Origin: DASQPA01 sp035644215
GTDB lineage: Bacteria; Acidobacteriota; Thermoanaerobaculia; Multivoradales; UBA5704
Length of the DNA: 58,585 nt
Direction of reading: 5' to 3'
NCBI GenBank assembly: GCA_035644215.1
Contig: DASQPA010000130.1
Coordinates: 1 to 58,585 of the forward strand
In this document: in pieces, positions 7,284 through 16,200 of the stretch
Position numbering within the stretch: the stretch's first letter is position 1
Layout: each line of letters begins with the position of its first letter
Notes under the pieces: model-generated
Database searches by the model: none
What the model saw: the letters and a program-made list of their open reading frames with translations, nothing else
Told to the model about the DNA's origin: nothing
Position numbers and translations under genes: made by a program

Positions 7284-10157
7284 TCAACCCCCGGACCTGG
7301 AGCAGGCCGCCGCGCTGGCCCGGTCGCCCCCCGCGTCCTCCTCGTCGCCGTCCAGGACACCGTTCTCGTCGCGATCGAGCCCTAAGCGTACGCCCGAGCC
7401 CGGCGGCGCGCAGGTGTAGGTCAGCTCACCGCCCTGGAGCCGGGCGAGCTGCCGCAGGCCGGCGTCGGTGAGCGGAGGGTCGCAGGCCCGGTTGCCGCGG
7501 AAGAGGCCCGAGGCGACGTCGTAGAGATAGCCCTTTTCACCGTGGTCGCCCCCGCTCTTGGCCACCAGGTCACACTCCCCCACCCGGGCGCGGGCGAGCA
7601 GAAGGTCGATCCGCGCTCCGACCACGGCGCCGTTCGTCCGGGTGAGCGTCGTCTGCTGCCCGACGATGGGGGCCAGGTTGCTGTCGAAGGCGAGGATGAA
7701 ATCCTCGACCTGTCTTTTCTGCAGCGCGCCGGCCGCCCCGGGAGCGAAGCCGCCGGGGGTCGTCGGAGACTGGTCGAAGCCCACTCCGTTGGTCGTGACG
7801 CTCGCGAAGTTGAAGATCGTCGGGATGGACCCATCGTGATTGAAACCGTAGCCGCGGACCTGGTCGCCCAGGAAGGCGTCATCCGTGGGGATGGTCGGCC
7901 GCGTCGCCAGCCCGAACATGCCGACCTTCTGGTAGGCATTGCGGAGGTGCGGGATCTTGAACCCTTCCGTCCCGCCGTCGACGGTATAGAGGCCCGCGGT
8001 GCCGAAGAAGCCCGGCGCGGCGACGCCGAATTCCCGGTTCGCGTTGGGATTGAGCACGTGGCAGGACGTGCAGGTGCCGTCGTGGGTGAAATCCGAGACG
8101 TTGTTGAGGAAGAAGTCGCGCCCGGCCTGCTGGCTCGCCGTGAGCTGGTTGTCGAGCCGCCGGATCGGGTTGGGCGGATAGGTGACCTGGAGGATGAAGG
8201 CGGTGAACGCCTCCATCGCCGCGTCGTCGAGCGGTCCGCTGCGCCCCAGGAGGTCGGTGAAACCGGCCTGGAACTTCTTGAAGGCTAAGACCTCGTCGAA
8301 GGTCCCGCTGTCCGGCTGGGCGCTCGGGTGATCGATGCCGCCGGTGCGGTCGCCGCGCCAGTGCATCGGCCCGTGGTTGGCCATGCCGCGCAGGCTCTGC
8401 GTGGTCATCGGTCCCTTCATCGGGTGATGGGAGTCCAGCAGGCCGAAATCCGAGGGGCGGATCTCGAACGGCCCCGGAATGGGCTGCACGAAGCCGTCGG
8501 GATTGCCGAGGTCCCAGGCCAGGCTGTCGAAGTCGCCGAAGACGTGGCAGCTGGCGCAGGACGAATCCCCGTGGCTCGACGAGAACGACGTGTCGTAGAG
8601 GAACGGGCGGCCGGCGACGACGCTCGGCGGCTCGGGGTTGTACAGGGCGACATGCTCGACCTCCGCGCCCGAGACGGTGTCGACGACCGCGATCGAGTTG
8701 TCGAAGCGGGTGAGCGTATAGATCCGGTGCGCGCCTTGGTCGAGCACCAGGCCGGTCAGGCCGCCGCCCGACAGCTTGATCTGCGCCGCGGTGCTCGGCG
8801 TGAAGGTGTCGTTCTCCAGGGCCCGGGTGTCGAAGACGCCGATCTTCCCGGTGCCGAGCGTCGCCACGTAGAGGGTCCGGCCATCGCTCGTCACCGCCAT
8901 CTGCTGCGGCAGCGCGAGGCTCTTGTCGTTTTCGGCGTTCGGGATCGCGTCGCAGCAGGCGGCGTAGTTGACGTGCTTGTTGAGGTGCCGCGGAGCGACG
9001 CTCCCCCCCGGGCCGAGGACGGTGATGCGGCTTTCGTGGAGGTGGCCGCGGAGGCTGTGGCCGGCGAAGGTGCCGGGGCCTTCGAAACGCTTTTCGTTGC
9101 CCGCCTCGGTGTTCGAGACGTAGATTTTCCCGTTCACCGGGTTCACCACCATGTTGTAGAGGATGGTGCCGACGCCCTGGTAGTACCCGGCAGGACCGGC
9201 GAGCTGCGCCGGTGGATTGGCGTTGGCGTTGAGGACGAAGACGTCCTTGTCGGGCAGGGAGAAGCGGATCTTGTCGTCCCAGGCCCGATTGAGCTCGTCG
9301 ACCCAGTGGGTGCCGTTCCACCGGACGATGAGCCCCACCTCGGGCTGCGCGATGCCTTGGGCGTTGGTGTTGGGCCGGGGCAGGCCGCCCGCGGCCTCGC
9401 CGCCGTTGGGGACGAACGGCTCGCCGATCGAGGTGGTGCGGTTGCCGGAGTGGAACGCCGCCGCGTAGACCCGGCTGCCGTCCGGGCTGACCGCCAGGGC
9501 GCGCGGGGTGTCGCAGAACAGGGTGAGGATGGTGAGCGGCGCCCCGGTGAGCGTCTCTCCGGGATGATCCGCGTCGAAGACCCAGACGTCCGCCCGGCCC
9601 ACGCCGGGAGTGGTGAGCTGGGGATCGTACGCCACGTTCTGGTCGCGGTGCGCGGTGGTGATGAAGGCGCGGCCCTTGGCCGGCCCGGCGAAGACGACGT
9701 CGCGCGGCTCATCCCCGACGAGCAGGGTGCGCACGACACGCCCGCTGTGCCCGCCCTCGGAGAGCTCCACCACGCTGACGCTGTCGGAGAGATGATTGAC
9801 CACCCAGATCTCGTGGTCGTTGCGCGCCGCGACCGCCACCGGCTCGAGACCGACCGTGATGGAGGCGCGGTGCTCCAGGCCGTGGCCCTCGATGCGGAAG
9901 ACTTCGAGACGGCCGTCGGGGGTGTTGGCCGCGAAGAGAAATTTGCCCGTAGGGGAGAGGGCGAGAGGGCGGACCTGACCGCTCTCGAAGAGCGTGAAGC
10001 GCCCCTTTTGGGCCCCCTTTTGAGCCGCAGCCGGCTGCAAAGGGGCGAGGTGGCCACCGCCCGCCCCCGCGGGCAGCGCGGCGGCAAGACAGACGAGGAC
10101 GGACAACGGGATGGTGAGCCGCCAGACGGAACGGTGTGAGAGGCACGGCGTAGCCAT
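7284..10157 (-). CDS. Secreted YncE-like beta-propeller / di-haem cytochrome c (MauG/CCP-like) protein
   Basis: This encodes 957 residues from ATG 10157; AGGAGG five bases upstream decides this start over the ATG 21 bases earlier. A signal peptide is evident (SVWRLTIPLSVLVCLAAALPAGAGG, about residues 8-32), so it acts in the periplasm or outside. Residues ~50-500 carry YVTN/YncE-type propeller repeats (LSPTGKFLFAANT, AVSPDGSRVYAA, MAVTSDGRTLYVATL). Two haem c motifs follow: CASCH (~533) and CTSCH (~696), in a layout like di-haem peroxidase/MauG proteins. Near the C-terminus LDRDENGVLDGDE is an EF-hand-like calcium loop. Such fusions are often large secreted oxidoreductases; the substrate is unknown. 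It is monocistronic, with no c-type biogenesis genes nearby. Confidence 0.8.
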   Translation of the reverse strand: MATPCLSHRSVWRLTIPLSVLVCLAAALPAGAGGGHLAPLQPAAAQKGAQKGRFTLFESGQVRPLALSPTGKFLFAANTPDGRLEVFRIEGHGLEHRASITVGLEPVAVAARNDHEIWVVNHLSDSVSVVELSEGGHSGRVVRTLLVGDEPRDVVFAGPAKGRAFITTAHRDQNVAYDPQLTTPGVGRADVWVFDADHPGETLTGAPLTILTLFCDTPRALAVSPDGSRVYAAAFHSGNRTTSIGEPFVPNGGEAAGGLPRPNTNAQGIAQPEVGLIVRWNGTHWVDELNRAWDDKIRFSLPDKDVFVLNANANPPAQLAGPAGYYQGVGTILYNMVVNPVNGKIYVSNTEAGNEKRFEGPGTFAGHSLRGHLHESRITVLGPGGSVAPRHLNKHVNYAACCDAIPNAENDKSLALPQQMAVTSDGRTLYVATLGTGKIGVFDTRALENDTFTPSTAAQIKLSGGGLTGLVLDQGAHRIYTLTRFDNSIAVVDTVSGAEVEHVALYNPEPPSVVAGRPFLYDTSFSSSHGDSSCASCHVFGDFDSLAWDLGNPDGFVQPIPGPFEIRPSDFGLLDSHHPMKGPMTTQSLRGMANHGPMHWRGDRTGGIDHPSAQPDSGTFDEVLAFKKFQAGFTDLLGRSGPLDDAAMEAFTAFILQVTYPPNPIRRLDNQLTASQQAGRDFFLNNVSDFTHDGTCTSCHVLNPNANREFGVAAPGFFGTAGLYTVDGGTEGFKIPHLRNAYQKVGMFGLATRPTIPTDDAFLGDQVRGYGFNHDGSIPTIFNFASVTTNGVGFDQSPTTPGGFAPGAAGALQKRQVEDFILAFDSNLAPIVGQQTTLTRTNGAVVGARIDLLLARARVGECDLVAKSGGDHGEKGYLYDVASGLFRGNRACDPPLTDAGLRQLARLQGGELTYTCAPPGSGVRLGLDRDENGVLDGDEEDAGGDRASAAACSRSGG

Positions 10158-10161
10158 AAGT

Positions 10162-10167
10162 CCTCCT
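10162..10167 (-). promoter_or_regulatory. Shine-Dalgarno AGGAGG deciding the propeller-cytochrome start
   Basis: AGGAGG, spacer ACTT, then ATG at 10157. The alternative ATG at 10178 lies before this site and lacks one. Confidence 0.75.
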
Positions 10168-10185
10168 GTGAAAGGCATTGCGCCC

Positions 10186-10258
10186 GCCGGCAGCGACCGT
10201 CGATGATCGCGCCGTCTTTATTAGGAGATCGAAATCCGCGAGGAAAAGGCGACAAGGC
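10186..10258. repeat. Dispersed 72-bp repeat, copy 2
   Basis: Same element as 3241-3312, here between the cytochrome gene start and the end of the GT-NRPS gene. It holds the sequences gccggcagcgaccgtcga and gatcgaaatccgcgag. Confidence 0.7.
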
Positions 10259-10285
10259 GAAGCTGGGGAGCGAGCGCTTACCGGC

Positions 10286-13200
10286 TCAGCGTCGGGAGAG
10301 CGGCCCCTGTTCTGCCTCGTCGATCAGCTCGGCGAAGAGGACGTCGAGAGCGGCCTGATCGAGGCCGGCAAGCGGGAAGTCGTCCGCGGCGAAGCGGCCC
10401 GGCTCGGTGGGTGCGGCGACCGCGGGCAGAGGGGCGAGGCTCTCTCCCTCTGCCGCGAGATCCACGGCTTTCGCCACCGCGGCGAGCTCGCCGACGGTCT
10501 GGTTCTGGAAGAGCTGCCGCGGGGTGAAATGGAGGCCCCGGGTGCGACTCCGGGCCACCGCCCGCATGGCGAAGATCGAGTCGCCGCCCAAAGCGAAGAA
10601 GTTGTCATGGACGCTCACCCGGTCGCGGTGCAGCACCTCGGCCCAGACGGCGGCGAGGACCTCCTCCAGCCGGTTCCGGGGACCGACGTGCTCCGCCGCC
10701 GCGCCGTCGGGCGCCGGCAGGGCGAGGAGGGCGCGCCGGTCGATCTTGCCGTTGGGAGTGAGCGGCAGCTCCGGCAGCGGCACCAGGAGGTGGGGCACCA
10801 TGTAGTCGGGCAGCTTCGCCCGCAGGAGCGCGGCGAGGTCGGCGAGGCTGGTGGGCGTGGCCGCGCCGGACCCCTCGGAGAGAGCGAGGTAGGCGACCAG
10901 CCGGCGGGCGCCCGCCACGTCCTCCCGCACCACGACCGCGCACCGGCGGACCGCGGCCGCGCCGCCCAGCACGGCCTCGATCTCGCCCATCTCGATGCGG
11001 AAGCCGCGCACCTTGACCTGTTGGTCGGCGCGGCCGAGGAATTCCAACCCTCCTCCCCGGCGTCCCCGGCGTCGCCTTCCGAGGTCGCCCGTCCGGTAGA
11101 GGCGCGCGCCGGGCTCGGCGAAGGGATCGGGGACGAATCGCTCGGCGGTGAGGTCCGGCCGGTTCAGGTAGCCCCTGGCGAGGCCCAGGCCGGCGATGTA
11201 CAGCTCGCCGACGGCGCCCTGGGGCACCGGGGTGAGGCCGGTCTCGAAGCGGCCTAAGAGGTGGAGCGCGGTATTCGCGATCGGCCCACCGAGGGGGATG
11301 GGGTGGCCGCCGCCGGTCTCCGCCGCGGAGACCGGGTGGACGGCCGACCAGACTGTGGTCTCGGTCGGGCCATAGACGTTCCACAGCGACCGCGCGCGGG
11401 CCGAGAGGGCACGGGCGAGCTCGGGCGACAGCGCCTCGCCGCCGCAGAGGATCGCCAGGTGCGGCACCCCCTCCCAGCCGGACTCGAGCAGCAGCCGCCA
11501 GGTCGCCGGGGTGGCCTGCATGGCGGTGGCGGAGGAGGCGGCGAGGCGGGCCGCGAGACGCAGGCCGTCGGCGGCGGTCTCGCGGTCGACCAGCTCGACC
11601 TTGGCGCCGACCGCCAAGGGAAGGAACAGCTCGAGCACCGCGATGTCGAAGCCGACGGTGGTGACCGCGGCCATCACGTCCGCCGCGCCGAGACCGGGCC
11701 GCCGCGCCATGGAGAGGAGGAAGTTGACCACCCCGCGCTGCTCGATCGCCACCCCCTTGGGCCGCCCCGTCGAGCCCGAGGTGTAGATCACGTAGGCGAG
11801 GTTCCGGGGCAGGGCGAGCGGCGGGAGGGCCGCGGCGCTCTCGCCGGAGAGGTCGAGGGCGTCGAGCGGCACCACCGCCGTCTCCGCCGGGAGGGGCGGT
11901 AGCCTGGCCGCGAGGTCCTCCGTCGTCAGGAGGAGGGCGGCCCGGCTGTCGGCGAGAATCCAGGCCAGCCGGTCCGCGGGGTGGGCGGGATCGAGCGGCA
12001 GGTAGGCGCCGCCCGCCTTGAGGACCGCCAGGAGGGCCGTGAGCAGGGCCGGGGAGCGTTCGACGCAGACGCCGACCCGCACCTCGGGGCCGATGCCCAG
12101 CCGGCGCAGGCGATGGGCCAGGCGGTTGGCGCGGGCGTCGAGCTCGCCGTAGCTCACGCTCCAGCTCTCCTGCGCCACGGCCACCGCCGCCGGCCGGCTC
12201 GCCGCCGCGGCTTCGAAGAGCTGGTGGACCAGGACCTCGGGCAGGGGCTCGGCCGTGTCGTTCCCGGTGGCCAGCAGCTGGTCGCGTTCCTCCGCGGAGA
12301 GGAGAGGCAGCTCCGCGACCCGCCGGCGCGGATCGGCCGCGATCCCCGCCAGAAGAGTTTGCAGGTGGGCGAGCAGGCGTTCGGCGGTCGCCGCGTCGAA
12401 AAGGTCGAGCGCGTATTCGAGCCGGGCGACCAGGCTGTCGTCCCCCGCGGGACCGGGAAAAAAGGTGAGGGAGAGATCGAACGGCGCCCGGCCGCGGTCG
12501 ATCACGAGCGGCGACAGAGCGAGGCCGGGCAGCGTGAGGGCGGTCCGGGGGAGGTTCTGCAGGGTGAGCATCACCTGGAAGACCGGCGAGGTGGAGAGGT
12601 CGCGCTCGGGCCGCAGCTCCTCGACCAGCCGCTCGAACGGGAGGTCCTGGTGGGCGTAGGCGCCGAGCGCCGCTTCGCGCACCCTCTCGACCAGCAGAGC
12701 GACGTCCGGGTCGCCTCCGAGGTCGGTTCTCAGGCAGAGGGTGTTGACGAAGAGGCCGATCAGCTCTTCGAGCTCGGCATGGGCCCGGTTGGCGATCGGC
12801 GTGCCGAGCACCACGTCGGTCTGGCCGGAGTAGCGCGACAGGAGGGCGGAGAAGCCGCCGACGAGGAGCATGAACGGGGTGGCGTCCAGGCGGAGCGCCG
12901 TCGCATCCAGGGCCGCCCCGAGATCGTGGCCGAGGGGGAGCACGACCTGGGCGCCCCGATAGCTGCGGGTAGCCGGGCGGGGGTGATCGGCGGGGAGCGG
13001 GAGCAACGGGGAAGCCCCGGCGAGCTGCCCCGTCCAGTAGGCGAGCTGCGCCGCGAGGACCGGCCCGGCGAGCCAGCGGCGCTGCCAGACGGCGAAATCC
13101 GCGTACTGGATCGGCAACTCCGGAAGCGGCGAGAGCCGGCCGGCCGAAAACGCCCCGTAGAGCGCCCCCAACTCGCGGACGAAGAGGCCCATCGACCAGC

Positions 13201-16200
13201 CGTCCGAGACCGCGTGGTGCAGGGTGACGAGGAGCGCGTGCTCCTCTCCTTCCACCCGCAGCAGGTGGAGCCGGAGGAGCGGCCCGCGGGCGAGGTCGAA
13301 CGGCCGTCGCGCCTCCTCCTCGGCCAGCCGCAGCACCGCGGCCTCGCGGGCGGCGGCGGGCAGGAAGGCGAGGTCGACTGCCGGCAGCGGCACGGGCGCC
13401 GGCGCGGCGATCACCTGCTCCGGCCCGACGTCGACGTCGCCGGCGATGCCGTCGGCGAAAACGGTGCGCAGCGACTCGTGGCGGCGGACGATCTCGGAGA
13501 GGACCCGGGCGAGGGCGGCGACGTCGAGCAGTCCTCTAAGGCGCACGCTCCCGGTCAGGTTGTAGGCGAAGCTCCCGGGCTCGATCTGGTCGAGGAGCCA
13601 GAGCCGCTGCTGGGAGAAGGAGAGCGGCAGGGGGCCTCCCCGGGGGGCGCGGGAGAGCGGCGGCGCCGTGTGGATCGGCTGCAGGCTGTCGATCAACCGG
13701 GCCAGCTGCTCCAGGATCGGCGCCTCGAAGAGCTGGCGCAGCTCCAGCTCGACGCCGAAAGCCTCGCGGTAGCGGGGGATCAAACGGGTGGCCAACATCG
13801 AATGGCCACCCAGGGCGAAGAAGCTGTCGTGGCAGCTCACCTCCGGGCACCCCAGGGCTTCGCTCCAGAGGCGGGCGAGCTCGCGCTCGACCGGCGTGCC
13901 CGGCGGCACGAACGGCGCCCCGGAGCCCAGCCGGCCGGCCTCCGGCTCCGGCAGTGCCCGGCGGTCGACCTTGCCGCTCGGCGACAGCGGCAGCGCGTCG
14001 AGAGCGGTGAAGACCGCCGGTACCATGTAGGCCGGCAGCCGGGCGGCCAGGAAGTCCTGCAGCGCGGCCGCCGTCGGAGCCTCTCCGGCCGGGACGACGT
14101 ACGCCACGAGGCGCAGATCCCCGTCGGCCGCGCGCGCCAGCACGGCCGCCTGGCGCACCCCGGGATGCTCCCCCAGGATCGTCTCGATCTCCCCGGGCTC
14201 GATGCGGAAGCCACGGATCTTGACCTGGTGGTCGATCCGGCCGAGGAATTCGCTCTCGCCGCCGGGCAGCGCGCGGGCGAGATCGCCGGTTTTGTAGAGC
14301 CGTGCGCCCGGCGGGCCGAAGGGATCGGGGACGAAGCGCTCGGCGGTCAGGTCCGGCCGGCCGCCGTATCCCCGGGCGACGCCCGCGCCGCCGATCAACA
14401 ACTCTCCCGGGACGCCCAAGGGCACCGGCGAGCAGCCCGTATCCACGAGGTGGATCGAGGTGTCGGCGATCGGCCGGCCGACGGCGACGGTCCGCTCCGC
14501 TTCCCGGACGGGGTGGACGGCGGACCACACGGTGGTCTCCGTCGGCCCATAGAGGTTCCAGAGGGCGGCGGTGCGGGCGAGGAGAGCGCGGGCCAGGTCC
14601 CGCGGCAGGGCTTCGCCGCCGCAGAAGGCCGTCAAGCCCGGGGAGCCCGCCCATCCCGCACCCAGGAGCAGCCGCCACGTCGCCGGAGTCGCCTGGAGGA
14701 CGGTGGCTCCCGCGCGCTCGATCGCGGCCGCCAGGCGCGCGCCGTCGGCGGCGGTCTCCCGGCTCGCCACCACCACCCGGGCTCCCAGGGTCAGTGGGAG
14801 GAGGAGCTCCAGGGCGGCGATGTCGAAGGAGAGAGTGGTCACGGCGAGGAGCACGTCCCCGGCTTGGAGCCCGGGCCGCTCCGCCATGGCGCGCAAGAAG
14901 CTGGCCAGCGCGCCGTGGGAGACCTGGACCCCTTTGGGCCTGCCGGTCGAGCCCGAGGTGTAGATCACATACGCGAGCTGACTCCCGTCCAGGAACCCGT
15001 CCGGAGTGCCCTCCCCACCCTTCCCATCGTCCCGGTCCAGGCAGAGTCGCGGCCCTTCCCAATCCGGGAGCGCGGAGAGCCGCCACGATTGGGTGAGCAG
15101 CGCGGCCGGGCGGGAGTCCGCGAGCATGCCGGCGAGCCGCTCGCGCGGATGCTCGGGATCGAGCGGCACATAGGCCGCCCCCGCCGCGAGCACCCCCAGC
15201 AGGGCCGGCAACAGCTCGAGCGAGCGCTCCATCGCCACGGCGACGCGGCTCTCCGGCCCGATGCCCATCCCCCGGAGACGGCGCGCGAGCCCCGCGGCGC
15301 GGGCGCAGAGCGCGGCATAGGTGAGGCTCTCCTCCCCGCACACCACCGCCGTGGACTCCGGCGTCCTCGCCGCCTGCGCCGCCACGAGCTGATGGACGGC
15401 GCCGGTCCTGTCGGGCGTGCCGGGCGCGCCGGACGGACGGCCGGTGTCGTTCCACTCCACGGCCAACTGGTGCGCCTCGGCCGCGGTGAGCCGCCGCAGC
15501 GCGGAGACCGGACGCTCGAGCCCCCCCTCCAACTGTGCCAGCAGGGCCTCGAAGCGACCGAGCAGGCGGACCACCGTCGTAGCGTCGAAGAGGTCCGTGC
15601 TGTAGGTCATCTGCTCGCCGAGGCCCTGCTCACCCTCCTCGATATAGAGATCGAGGTCGAGCTTCGTCACACCCCGCTCCACCGGCACCGCAACCGACCG
15701 CAGACCCGGGAGCTCCAGGCCCTGCGGCGGCGTGCTCTGGAAGTTCAAAAAAACTTGGAAGATCGGCGTCGTGCTCGGGTCACGCTGCGGTGCGAGCTCT
15801 TCGACCAACCGCTCGAAGGGGAGGTCCTGGTGCGCAAAAGCCTCCACGGCCGTGCGGCGCACCTGCTCCAGGAGACCGCGGACGGTGAGCCCCGCCGCCG
15901 GCCGGACGCGCATCGGCAGCGAGTTGAGGAAGAAGCCGATCAACCCCTCGGTCTCCTTGCGGCCGCGCCCGACGATGGGGGTGCCCACCACCAGGTCCGT
16001 CGCGCCGCTGTCGCGGTGCAGCAGGATCGCGAAAGTGGCGAGCAGCAGCATGTAGAGCGTGACGTTCTCGTTGCGCGCGAGCGCCTTGAGCGCCGCGGCG
16101 AGCGGCCGCGGCAGATGCCGGGAGACCGTCGCGCCGCCGTGCCCCAAAACCGCCGGCCGCGGCCGGTCGGTGGGGAGCGTGAGCAGCGGCGGCGCGCCGG

